Assembly (NCBI GenBank): GCA_013824215.1
Contig: PNNM01000002.1
Coordinates: 1 to 39,822, forward strand
Length of the DNA: 39,822 nt
DNA from: Coriobacteriaceae bacterium
GTDB taxonomy: Bacteria > Actinomycetota > Coriobacteriia > Anaerosomatales > D1FN1-002
Reading direction: 5' to 3'
The notes below the pieces were generated by a model. That model made no database searches and had not been told where the DNA came from. It was given only the letters and a program-made list of their open reading frames with translations. This document shows, piece by piece, positions 31,304 to 39,213 of the stretch. Within the stretch, counting starts at the first letter, position 1; each line of letters starts with the position of its first letter. The position numbers were made by a program, and so were the translations under genes.

Positions 31304-32980
31304 TCACTCCAGCGTCTTCAACTCGTACGAACGCGTCCCGAGTCCGAGCAGCTCCGCGTACTCGACGGCGTGCGTGCCGTCGATGCCGGTGATCGCGGCG
31401 AACTTCTCCGCCCCGGCCGCCAGTCCCTCGCCGCGCGTGCCAGGAAGGCCGGTCGCGCCGTTCACGAGGTCGAGCGCGGCCTGCTCGACGGCCACGATGT
31501 CGGTGGAGGCCAGCACGCCGATGTCCGCGACCACGCCCGCGTCCGAGAAGTGCCAGCAGTCGCAGTCGGGCGAGATGTTCGTGAGGAAGGTGAGGAACAC
31601 GGTCTTGCCGTCCTTGCCCGCCAGCGCCCCCGCCGCGTGCTCGACGATCTTCTCCTGGATGGCCTCGGGAGTGGTCTTCCACTGCGCCGCGATGGCGCTC
31701 TCCGGGCAGGCGGCCACGCACTCACCGCAGCCGTAGCAGAGTTCGTAGTCCACGTGCGCCACGCGGTCCGGGCCGATGGTGATGGCGTCGACCGGGCACC
31801 ACTTCACGCAGCGCCCGCAGGCGGTGCACTTCTCGCCGGTCACCTCGGGGCGGAAGTCCGCATGCATGCGCTGCTTGGCCGAGCGGCACCCAAGCCCCAT
31901 GCCGACGTTCTTCAGCGCGCCCCCGAAGCCGGTCGCCTCGTGCCCTTTGAAGTGGGTGACGACCACCATCGCGTCGGCATGCACGGCGGCCGAGCCGATG
32001 CGGACAGTGTCGAAGTGGGTCCCGTCCGGGACCGGCACGTCAACCGCGTCGCGTCCGTCCAGGCCGTCGGCGATGATGACCGGCGCCTCCACGGTGGCGT
32101 ACGAGAAGCCGTTGTGGATCGCACACGCGAGGTGGTCGACCGAGTTGCCTCGCGCGCCGCGGTAGAGCGTGTTGGCGTCGGTGAGGAAGGGGGACCCGCC
32201 CGCGGCCTTGATCCGCGCCACGACCTCGCGCAGGTAGATCGGCTGGACGAAGCCGGTGTTGCCGGCCTCGCCGAAGTGCATCTTGACGGCCACGAGGTCT
32301 CCCTCGGCGATGGCCTCACGCAAGCCCGCGCGCTCGAGCAGCTGCCCGGCGCGCGCGACGAGCGATCGCTTGCCGGTCGTACGCATGGGCGTGAACCACA
32401 CGACGGCCGGCTCGGGACCGGGCTCGTACGGAGTCGCGTACGCCGGCTCGGGCGCGGGCGCGGCGCCGTAGACCCGGCCCGCGTCCTCTTCCGGCACGGC
32501 CGACGTCTCATCGGCGATCGGACCCTCATCCACGGGCGGCATGGCCGGCTCAGGCGCCGCCTGCGCCCCGAGGAACGGCGGCGCCTCCTCGACCGCAGGC
32601 GGCGGCTCGAGGGGAAGGCACCCCTCCTCCTCGGCGGGCGTCCACGCGGCGACCTCGGACGCGGGCGCGGGAGCCGGCTCCTCGGCCCCCTCGGCGAGCA
32701 TCTCGAACGAGGGCTGCGCGAGACGCGCGACCACCTCGGGAGGCAACTCCTCATCGGGGGTGCCGAGCACCGAGCGCGCGAAGTCGAGGTCGACCGGGCG
32801 CTTCTTGACCGCCGCGTACGTGAACACCTGGACCAGCGCGGTCTTCAGCGATTGCGCGCGATCGAACTTGGCCGCGATGTAGACGAGGGCGTCCTCCGGG
32901 ACCCCGAGCCGCTCACGGGCGTCCTTGTCCTTCAGGACGCGCAGCCTCTCGTCGAGCTCGTCGATCCGGTCCTCCGGCAC
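31304..32980 (-). CDS. DUF362/ferredoxin protein with N-terminal DnaA-lid-like segment
   Basis: A 558-residue protein. Residues about 20-74 ('GVPEDALVYIAAKF' ... 'KKRPVDLDFARSVLG') resemble the helical lid of the DnaA/Hda AAA+ domain. A Pro/Glu/Ala-rich linker (about 80-205) leads to a DUF362 domain ('VAVKMHFGEAGNTGFVQP', 'VVVTHFKGHEATGFGGALKN'). Within it sit two [4Fe-4S] motifs, 'CTACGRCVKWCP' and 'CYGCGECVAACP', and a 'CDCWHF' Cys pair. DUF362 proteins are cytoplasmic and of unknown role. GTG 32980 has a G-rich ribosome binding site. Confidence 0.88.
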   Translation of the reverse strand: MPEDRIDELDERLRVLKDKDARERLGVPEDALVYIAAKFDRAQSLKTALVQVFTYAAVKKRPVDLDFARSVLGTPDEELPPEVVARLAQPSFEMLAEGAEEPAPAPASEVAAWTPAEEEGCLPLEPPPAVEEAPPFLGAQAAPEPAMPPVDEGPIADETSAVPEEDAGRVYGAAPAPEPAYATPYEPGPEPAVVWFTPMRTTGKRSLVARAGQLLERAGLREAIAEGDLVAVKMHFGEAGNTGFVQPIYLREVVARIKAAGGSPFLTDANTLYRGARGNSVDHLACAIHNGFSYATVEAPVIIADGLDGRDAVDVPVPDGTHFDTVRIGSAAVHADAMVVVTHFKGHEATGFGGALKNVGMGLGCRSAKQRMHADFRPEVTGEKCTACGRCVKWCPVDAITIGPDRVAHVDYELCYGCGECVAACPESAIAAQWKTTPEAIQEKIVEHAAGALAGKDGKTVFLTFLTNISPDCDCWHFSDAGVVADIGVLASTDIVAVEQAALDLVNGATGLPGTRGEGLAAGAEKFAAITGIDGTHAVEYAELLGLGTRSYELKTLE

Positions 32981-33010
32981 GCTTCCCCCCTCGTCGCGTC
33001 GGTCGTCTTC

Positions 33011-33985
33011 CTAACGGTGCAAGCCCTCCCGGGCGTCGTGCTCGTCGAACGCCAGCGCGGCGGCGCCGAGCACGCCCGCGTCGTTGCCGAGTTCCGCGCG
33101 CACCACGCGCGCGTCCTTGCGCCCGGCCAGCGCCTCGGCGCCCATCACCTCGATGGCGCGATCCACGAGCGCGTCGGCGCTCTCTCCGACGCCGCCTCCG
33201 ATGACCAGCAGCTGCGGGTTGAGCACGTTGATGAAGCCGACCAGCGCGTGGCCGAACACCTCGCCGGCGTCGCGCAGGATGCCGAGGGCCACCTCGTCGC
33301 CTTCACGCGCCGCGTCGATCACGCTCTCCGCGGTGACGGCCTCGATGTCGCCCCCGGCCGCCTGCAGGATGGCGCGGCCCTTGCGGGTGGCGGCGGCCTC
33401 GCGGCCCTTGGCGGCCAGCGCCGGGCGGCCGACGTACGCCTCGAGGTGCCCGCGCGCGCCGCAGGGGCACTCGGGGCCGTCCAGGTCGACCGGCGTGTGG
33501 CCGACCTCACCGCCGAGGCCGCGGGAGCCGCGGTACGGCTCGCCGCCCAGGAACATCCCGCCGCCGACGCCGGTGCCCAGTGTGACCATCAGGAAGTCGC
33601 GCGCGCCCTTGGCCGCGCCGAAGCGGAACTCGCCGAGGGCGGCCGTGTGTCCGTCGTTGTCGATCGTGATCTCGTACTTGAGGCGATGCATCACCAGTCC
33701 GCGCACGTCCACCCCGGCGAGCGGCAGGTTCGTGCAGAACTCCACGGACTGACGGCGGAAATCGATCTGGGCTGGTAGGCCGATACCCAGACCGGCGATC
33801 TCGGAGGCGTGCAGGTCCCCCACGACCGCGGACGTGAGATCGATGATCGCGTCGATGACGCCGAACGGCCCGTTCTTCGGGGTGAGCACGCGCTCCTCGG
33901 AGACGATGCGGCCCTTGCGCTCGACGAGCCCGGCGGCGATGCGGGTGCCGCCGACGTCGATCCCCACAGCGTAGGACGTGCGCAT
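33011..33985 (-). CDS. ROK family protein (probable glucokinase)
   Basis: A 324-residue sugar kinase. Phosphate loop 'VGIDVGGTRIAAGLV', catalytic Asp in 'TIDNDGHTAALGE', then 'MVTLGTGVGGGMFLGG' and the zinc region 'GEVGHTPVDLDGPECPCGARG'. In this last motif the third Cys of CxCGxxGC is His (GARGHLEAY), a variant seen in some glucokinases. ATG 33985 is chosen because the family starts at the phosphate loop; the open frame upstream is not conserved. Substrate glucose is likely but not proven. Confidence 0.9.
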   Translation of the reverse strand: MRTSYAVGIDVGGTRIAAGLVERKGRIVSEERVLTPKNGPFGVIDAIIDLTSAVVGDLHASEIAGLGIGLPAQIDFRRQSVEFCTNLPLAGVDVRGLVMHRLKYEITIDNDGHTAALGEFRFGAAKGARDFLMVTLGTGVGGGMFLGGEPYRGSRGLGGEVGHTPVDLDGPECPCGARGHLEAYVGRPALAAKGREAAATRKGRAILQAAGGDIEAVTAESVIDAAREGDEVALGILRDAGEVFGHALVGFINVLNPQLLVIGGGVGESADALVDRAIEVMGAEALAGRKDARVVRAELGNDAGVLGAAALAFDEHDAREGLHR

Positions 33986-34065
33986 GCGCCAGCTTCGCCT
34001 CCCTGTCCCGGGACCGCCCCGGACGCGCGTCGCGGACCGCACGGGCGGCCCACCGAGTGATGGTA

Positions 34066-34557
34066 TCAGTAGTCCCAGTAGATGCCGCGATCCTTGATGA
34101 GGCCGAGCGCCTTCATCCTGTCCAGCATCTCGCTCTCGGGCACGGCGAACAGCCGCGCCAGGTAGCGGTAGTCGTTGAACCACTTCCTCGCCTGGTCCGT
34201 GACCAGGAACGCCGGGGCCACCAGTTCCCCCGCCACGACGTCGGCGACCCGGTGCTCGCCGGTCGCCCGCGGGTAGCCGAGGCTCGGGTCGTCGAGCACC
34301 GCGAGCACGTGTCCGAGCAGGTGCGCGAGCGCGTTGCGCTGGCGCAGCTGGTCCTTCGCCGAGTTCAGGACCGCCACCGGCATGCCGTCCTCGGCGATCA
34401 GCGCGCCGAAGAAGAAGTCGGGGAGCGGGGTTGCGCGGACCGGCAGGCCGAAGTGCTGAGCCACGGCCCACACGTCCACCGGGGGCTCGCTGATGCCGAC
34501 GCGCAGCACCGTCTCGCCCGCGAGATCCCGGTAGTACACGTCTGTCCGCAGGGGCAC
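34066..34557 (-). CDS. ImmA/IrrE-like protein with a disrupted zinc-protease motif
   Basis: A 163-residue protein with the layout of ImmA/IrrE domains: 'VDVWAVAQHFGLPVRATPLP' at the N-terminus, 'RNALAHLLGH' where the family has the HExxH helix, 'ADVVAGELVAPAFLV' where the third ligand Glu is expected, and 'LARLFAVPESEMLDRMKALGLI' at the end. Both His (79 and 83) and the distal Glu remain, but the catalytic Glu is Leu80 (CTG), which is two base changes from a Glu codon. It is probably non-proteolytic. GTG 34557 with GGAG upstream is preferred to TTG 34584. No partner repressor or toxin is adjacent. Confidence 0.75.
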   Translation of the reverse strand: MPLRTDVYYRDLAGETVLRVGISEPPVDVWAVAQHFGLPVRATPLPDFFFGALIAEDGMPVAVLNSAKDQLRQRNALAHLLGHVLAVLDDPSLGYPRATGEHRVADVVAGELVAPAFLVTDQARKWFNDYRYLARLFAVPESEMLDRMKALGLIKDRGIYWDY

Positions 34558-34757
34558 GGCTGATCCGCTCCATCGCTTCGCCAAGGCCGCTGACGCCGAC
34601 CCGCGGCCGGGGGTACATCAGTCTATATCGGCACAGAGAGGCCCGTTCGCACGTCCCGTGCCCAAATGGAGCTGTTGTGCGCTGTGCCACGGAGCCGGTG
34701 GGCCGTGGTACCGATACACTGCTGACAGGCCCGACGGAGTCGCTGAAGGGAGGCAGG

Positions 34758-36662
34758 ATGGACCGGCAGGGACACGCGCGCCCCGAGGAGGTGCTGCGGC
34801 TTCTCGCCTCGGCGGCCAACGCCTTCCGCCTCTACCCCCCGACGAGCGACCTGCCCACCCAGGCCGTCGAGCGTTTCCTGCGCTTCGCCGCGTCCACGAC
34901 GACCGCGACGGGTCCCTTGCGCTTCACCGTGAACCCCCACGGGTTCCGGCTCGGCGAGACGGACATCGGCCCCGGGCTCACCCAGGTCGTGGCACTCGCC
35001 GAGACCTTGCACGCCATGCAGGCCGGCCAGCTCATCATCGCGCCCGAGATAGACGAGGCCGAGACGCGCACGTTCCTTCAGATCGTGACGTCCGAGGCGC
35101 TGGCGGTGCGCCAGGGCGGCGGCATCCGCACGGCCCTCGGCAACGCGGGCGTGTCGCACATCGCGGTCATCGAGGTCACGCTCCGGGCGTCCGAGGAGGA
35201 GGGGCTCGCCGGGCTCGACCTGACCTCCGCGCCGCTCGACGACATCGCCGCGGAGGTGACGACCGCCGCCGAGGACTGGGCGCGCTCGGCCGCCGCCGGG
35301 CAGGGCGCGGATGCCGTGTCGACCGCGCTGGACCGTCTCGAGGCCGCGACGCGCGACCTGGCCTCGGAGAGGGTCGCGCAGGCGATGCTGCGCCTCGACG
35401 AGGACACCCGCGAGCGCATCCTGGCCGCCGCGCTCGTCCCCGACGTCACCTCGGGCAAGCGGATGGAGGGCATGCTCGAGATCATCGCGCGCATGAATCC
35501 CTCGACGATCGCGCGCCTGCTCAAGCTGACCGCCGAGCGGCTGGGCGCGACCCCCGACCCGCTGCTCGCAGCCATCGACCTGCCGCCCGAGGTCCTGGCG
35601 CAGGTCATGATGATCCTCAACCCCTCGCCGCGCAGCGAACAGGAGTGCGGCGTGCCGCAGTCGGTGAACGTGGACGCGATGGCCGCCGAGGCCTCCGCCG
35701 AGGAGGAGGAGCCCGATCTCGAGCGGCAGGTCGCGCTCTCGGCCCCGCAACTCGCGTCGGGCCGCGCGCTGACGACCACCGTGCAGGTCTCGCGCCTGCA
35801 CGCGGGGCTCGAGGCGGTGCGCGCGATCGCCGAGGCGCTGCCATCCGCGGCGCGGGACGGGGCGCTCGTGGAGTGCCGCGAGGCGCTGCGCCGGCTCGAC
35901 GAGTTGCGCGAGGACCCCGCGCTGACCGCCGACGCCGACCGTGCCCGCGCGACGCTGGCCGACGAGGAACTGCTCCGCGACGTGTGCCGCGCGCCGCTCA
36001 CGGACGCCGACGCCGCCGTCGCGGGCGAGATCCTCGCCGCCGCGGGTCCGACCGGCGCAGCCGCCCTGCTCGAGTGCTACGTGAGCACGGACGAGTTCCG
36101 CCGCTCGCTGCTGCGCCCGACCCTGCGGGGCATGAGCGACCAGGTGCTGAACGTGGCGGGCCGCCTCATCCGCAACGCCGGGACGCCCATCGCGATCGCG
36201 GTGCTCAAGACGCTGCCGGCACTCGGTGACCGCCGGGCCATGCCGGTCATCGTCTCTGGACTGGAGCACCTCGACAGCGAGGTGCGTCGCGCCGCACTGA
36301 CCGCGCTCGCGGACACGATGAGTGACGATGGCACCACCGCGCTGGCCAAGGCGCTCGGTCACTGGGATCCCGGGACGCGCCGTTTCGCGGCGCGGGAGCT
36401 GGGCCGGACGCACTCGGAGACGGCCGTGCCGGCGCTCGTGCGGGTGCTCGATGAGATAGAGTTGTTCGAAAGGAACTACGAACTCAAGAAAGAAGTCATA
36501 ACGAGCCTGGAAGCCATCGGCTCGGCAAGGGCCGTACCGGTCCTCAAACGCATCGTCGGGAACAGGTTCAGCTTCGGCCGCAAGAACAAGGAGCTGCGCT
36601 TCCTAGCCGAGAAGGCGATGGAGCGGATAGTCCGCGAGTCCGGACCCACAGGGGGACGATGA
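34758..36662 (+). CDS. HEAT-repeat protein with N-terminal module shared with the HD-GYP neighbour
   Basis: A 634-residue soluble protein. Residues about 10-75 ('ANAFRLYPPTSDLPTQAVER', 'LRFTVNPHGFRLGETDIG') resemble the N-terminus of the next gene. The middle is helical and Ala/Glu-rich. The C-terminal third (about 450-625) has HEAT-like repeats, e.g. 'DSEVRRAALTALADTM', 'DPGTRRFAARELGRTHSETA', 'AVPVLKRIVGNRF'. It is likely a scaffold for protein contacts. ATG 34758 has GGGAGG upstream; the open frame from 34677 is rejected. The next gene starts 1 bp past its stop, so the pair is co-translated. Confidence 0.85.
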   Translation: MDRQGHARPEEVLRLLASAANAFRLYPPTSDLPTQAVERFLRFAASTTTATGPLRFTVNPHGFRLGETDIGPGLTQVVALAETLHAMQAGQLIIAPEIDEAETRTFLQIVTSEALAVRQGGGIRTALGNAGVSHIAVIEVTLRASEEEGLAGLDLTSAPLDDIAAEVTTAAEDWARSAAAGQGADAVSTALDRLEAATRDLASERVAQAMLRLDEDTRERILAAALVPDVTSGKRMEGMLEIIARMNPSTIARLLKLTAERLGATPDPLLAAIDLPPEVLAQVMMILNPSPRSEQECGVPQSVNVDAMAAEASAEEEEPDLERQVALSAPQLASGRALTTTVQVSRLHAGLEAVRAIAEALPSAARDGALVECREALRRLDELREDPALTADADRARATLADEELLRDVCRAPLTDADAAVAGEILAAAGPTGAAALLECYVSTDEFRRSLLRPTLRGMSDQVLNVAGRLIRNAGTPIAIAVLKTLPALGDRRAMPVIVSGLEHLDSEVRRAALTALADTMSDDGTTALAKALGHWDPGTRRFAARELGRTHSETAVPALVRVLDEIELFERNYELKKEVITSLEAIGSARAVPVLKRIVGNRFSFGRKNKELRFLAEKAMERIVRESGPTGGR

Positions 36663-36663
36663 C

Positions 36664-38136
36664 ATGGACGAGAACGGTGAGGAGCGTCTCCAGACCCCGG
36701 AGGAGATGGCGGCGCAGACCGGGCCTTCGGGCGGAGCCCCCTTCGCCAGCGCCAAGAAGCTCGCGAAGGCCAAAGAGCTGCTCCGCTCAGTGGCCGTGGC
36801 TCAGGGCAACGCGGCGCTGTACCCCGCGACGCACCCGCTCGTGGCACAGGGGATCGCGGACGTCGTCTCGGCCGTCTCCTCACTTGGCGACTCCGGCTTC
36901 TCGGAGGTGACGGTCAACGTCTACAAGGGCACGCTGTTCGTGGAGAACCAGGTGTTCCCCGAGGAGAGCGTGACCTACCGCAAGCTCGTGGAGGACCTTC
37001 TCGCGCGGGGCGTCTCCGCGCTCACCCTCGACGCTCAGCTGCCCTCGGGCGACTGCTCGGCCCTGGTCGAGATGCTCGGAGCGTCCGAGATCGTCGACAT
37101 CGACGCCGCGCGCGAATTCCTCGAGCAGCGCGGCGTGACGTGCGTCCGTGTCGCCGAGACCACGACGCTGGACGCCGACGAGCGCGACAGCGGGGTGCGC
37201 GAGAACAAGGTGCGCGCACGCGAGGCATACGACCTCGGCGTCCACGCGATGCAGGACGTGGAGACCCAGGTCAAGCTCGGCAAGGTCTTCGAGGTCGAGC
37301 CGTTGCAGAACCTCGTCAACACGATGCTGGACAGCCTGTTCCGCGACCCGGCCGCCGTGCTCGGCCTGACCGCCATCAAGAGCCACGACGACTACACGCT
37401 CAACCACGCGATCAACGTGTGCATCCTGTCGCTGTCGCTCGGCGCGACGCTGGGACTGGACGCCGATTCGCTGCGCTCGCTCGGACTGTCCGCCCTGCTC
37501 TACGACCTCGGCAAGGTCCGCATCCCCGAGGACATCCTGAACAAGGAGGGCCCGCTGACGGCGGACGAGTGGCAGATCGTGAAGAGCCACGCCACCGAGG
37601 GCGCGGATCTGCTCAAGCGCATCCAGATGGTGGACCAGATGCCGATGATCGTGGCGTTCGAGCACCACCAGCGCCACGACATGCAGGGCTACCCGGACAC
37701 GCAGCCCGCCGCCGAGCAGCACCTGTTCAGCAAGGTGGTCGCTCTGTGCGACGCCTACGACGCGATGACGACGCGCCGCCCGTTCCGCCGCGAGATCCGG
37801 CCCGACAAGGCGCTCGCCGTGCTCATGCAGGGCCGCGGCAAGGCGTACGACCCCTCGCTGACCAAAGCGCTCGTGGCGATGCTCGGCATCTATCCGATGG
37901 GCGCGGTGGTCACGCTCACCGACGGCACCAAGGGTGTCGTGTTCCGGGTCAACCGCGACGACCTGCTGCGCCCGCGCGTCAAGGTGCTCATGGACGCGCA
38001 GGGACGCTGGTACGAGGAGCCGCACGTGGCGGACCTGCGCATCGTCGACCCTGCCACCGGCGAGTACGCCTGCTCCATCGAGGAGTGCCTCCCCGCTTCC
38101 GAGGTGGGCATCGACGACGTCTGGCAGTACCTGTAG
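36664..38136 (+). CDS. HD-GYP-like protein with degenerate metal site
   Basis: A 490-residue protein. The N-terminal module (about 35-105, 'GNAALYPATHPLVAQGIADV') is shared with the HEAT gene. The HD-GYP-like domain covers about 205-400: His248 in 'LNHAINVC', 'LLYDLGKVRIPEDIL' where HD-GYP proteins have HDIGK, His309 in 'KSHATEG', His334-His335 followed by Gln ('EHHQR', usually HHE), 'QGYP' and Asp363/366 in 'CDAYDAMTT'. Loss of the first His of the HD dyad (Tyr280) suggests weak or no c-di-GMP hydrolysis, so it may bind the nucleotide or act as a scaffold (inference). Confidence 0.9.
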   Translation: MDENGEERLQTPEEMAAQTGPSGGAPFASAKKLAKAKELLRSVAVAQGNAALYPATHPLVAQGIADVVSAVSSLGDSGFSEVTVNVYKGTLFVENQVFPEESVTYRKLVEDLLARGVSALTLDAQLPSGDCSALVEMLGASEIVDIDAAREFLEQRGVTCVRVAETTTLDADERDSGVRENKVRAREAYDLGVHAMQDVETQVKLGKVFEVEPLQNLVNTMLDSLFRDPAAVLGLTAIKSHDDYTLNHAINVCILSLSLGATLGLDADSLRSLGLSALLYDLGKVRIPEDILNKEGPLTADEWQIVKSHATEGADLLKRIQMVDQMPMIVAFEHHQRHDMQGYPDTQPAAEQHLFSKVVALCDAYDAMTTRRPFRREIRPDKALAVLMQGRGKAYDPSLTKALVAMLGIYPMGAVVTLTDGTKGVVFRVNRDDLLRPRVKVLMDAQGRWYEEPHVADLRIVDPATGEYACSIEECLPASEVGIDDVWQYL

Positions 38137-38161
38137 CCGACGCGCTCACCAGGTATGTGAC

Positions 38162-38190
38162 GAGGGCCCCGGGAGATCCCCGGGGCCCTC
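38162..38190. terminator. Bidirectional hairpin terminator between convergent genes
   Basis: A perfect 12-bp GC-rich stem (38162-38173 with 38179-38190) closes a 5-nt loop. It lies between the stops of the HD-GYP gene (plus) and the lipoprotein gene (minus). There is no T-tract on either side, as is common in GC-rich actinobacteria. Confidence 0.65.
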
Positions 38191-38217
38191 GGCGTCCGTC
38201 GTCCGGGTGCGTATAGT

Positions 38218-38565
38218 TCAGTACAGTACGGACTGCGCGTCCGTGAAATCGGAGTCCGCGGGCATATCGAGCCGGTCGAGTTCCGCCTCCATCGCCGCCA
38301 GTTCGCTCTCGATGGCCGAGAGGGCCTCGGCGTCGGGACCGCTCTCCCGCGTCGCCGTCCCGCTCTCCGTCGCCGCCGAGGGCTCTTCGCTCTCGGCCGC
38401 AGGACCCGCGTCCTCGGCAGAGGTCGCCTCGACCGCGGTCGTCGTCTCGACGGCGGTGCCGGGCTCGGGCGGGCGGGCCTCGCGGCGCCCGCACCCCGTC
38501 AGGGCCGGAACCGTCAGCAGAGCGGCCGCGAGCAGGAGCGCCGCTATGGTCCGCTCCCGCGACAT
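38218..38565 (-). CDS. Small lipoprotein
   Basis: A protein of about 115 residues. The signal peptide ends in the lipobox 'PALTGC', so it should be acylated on that Cys. Residues about 30-80 are Thr/Ala/Glu/Ser-rich and probably disordered. A short helix 'AIESELAAMEAELDRLDM' is near the C-terminus. No family recognised. The ATG at 38565 overlaps the stop of the upstream secreted-protein gene, so the two are translationally coupled. Confidence 0.75.
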   Translation of the reverse strand: MSRERTIAALLLAAALLTVPALTGCGRREARPPEPGTAVETTTAVEATSAEDAGPAAESEEPSAATESGTATRESGPDAEALSAIESELAAMEAELDRLDMPADSDFTDAQSVLY

Positions 38566-39101
38566 CACGACTCCGCCTTCAGCTCCCGGGCGATGCGGCT
38601 GAGCTCCACGGCTGCCGCGCGGACCTTCTGGCGGGAATCACGCAACGTCTCGACCGCCCTGCGGCCGGTCGCCCGGGCCCTGTCGAACGCCGCTCGCTTG
38701 TTGGTCGCGCCGGGCACCGCCTTGAACTGCTCGACTGCTCTCGCCTCGAGCTCCTTGGCCTCGGCCAGCGCCTCGCGGGCGTCGTCCAGCAGCTCGCGCA
38801 CGTCGGTGACGTCGCCACCCTGCGCCTCGACCTTGCCGGCGAGCTGGTCGACGCGGACGATGCGCTCGCCGATGCGCTTGGCGGCGCGATCGAAACGCTC
38901 CTTGCGACGCTGGAGCACGATGCGGATGCGCTCGCGCAGCCGTGCCTTGAGCTGTTCGGTGGTCAGCTGAGCCGTCTGCAGCGCCCGCACCCCGGTCCTT
39001 GTCGCGGTCGCCTCCTGGGCGACAGCGATGGCCGGCAGCGTGAGCGTGGTCGCCATCACCAGCGTGACGGCGGTCCTCCCGAACCTGGTCCTCGTCTTCA
39101 T
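38565..39101 (-). CDS. Secreted helical (coiled-coil) protein
   Basis: A 178-residue protein with a clear signal peptide (about 1-28, ending 'PAIAVAQ') and a mature part that is almost wholly charged helix rich in Arg, Lys, Glu and Ala. No catalytic motif. It resembles in style the periplasmic helical proteins often encoded beside sensor kinases, such as CpxP-like proteins, but I see no specific family signature. ATG 39101 has GAGG nine bases upstream. It lies 101 bp downstream of a sensor kinase gene, with direct repeats in the gap. Confidence 0.75.
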   Translation of the reverse strand: MKTRTRFGRTAVTLVMATTLTLPAIAVAQEATATRTGVRALQTAQLTTEQLKARLRERIRIVLQRRKERFDRAAKRIGERIVRVDQLAGKVEAQGGDVTDVRELLDDAREALAEAKELEARAVEQFKAVPGATNKRAAFDRARATGRRAVETLRDSRQKVRAAAVELSRIARELKAES

Positions 39102-39185
39102 CGTCGGCACCTCTTCCTCGCATCCGGGTCCGGCCGTCTTGTCGCCGGCCTCACCGGGAGTATCGCCACTCCTCGTTGCGAGGAG

Positions 39186-39213
39186 GTTGAGCGGATGTTG
39201 AGTCAGCGTTGAG
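39186..39213. promoter_or_regulatory. Three GTTGAG direct repeats at 11-bp spacing (candidate OmpR-family operator)
   Basis: GTTGAG occurs at 39186-39191, 39197-39202 and 39208-39213, exactly 11 bp apart (CTCAAC on the minus strand). The third copy lies in the last codons of the kinase gene. Direct repeats at 11 bp are the usual layout of sites for OmpR/PhoB-family regulators. The site is placed to control the secreted-protein/lipoprotein pair. Confidence 0.5.

Noticed and set aside
31370..33778. Plus-strand ORF of 802 codons, the longest open frame in the window
   Set aside because: It is the complement of the DUF362 and ROK genes, both of which have clear motifs on the minus strand.
34573..34819. 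ATG at 34573 in another frame ('MERISRAPADR')
   Set aside because: This frame has no family match and overlaps the supported ImmA-like frame, whose GTG at 34557 uses the same GGAG as its ribosome binding site.
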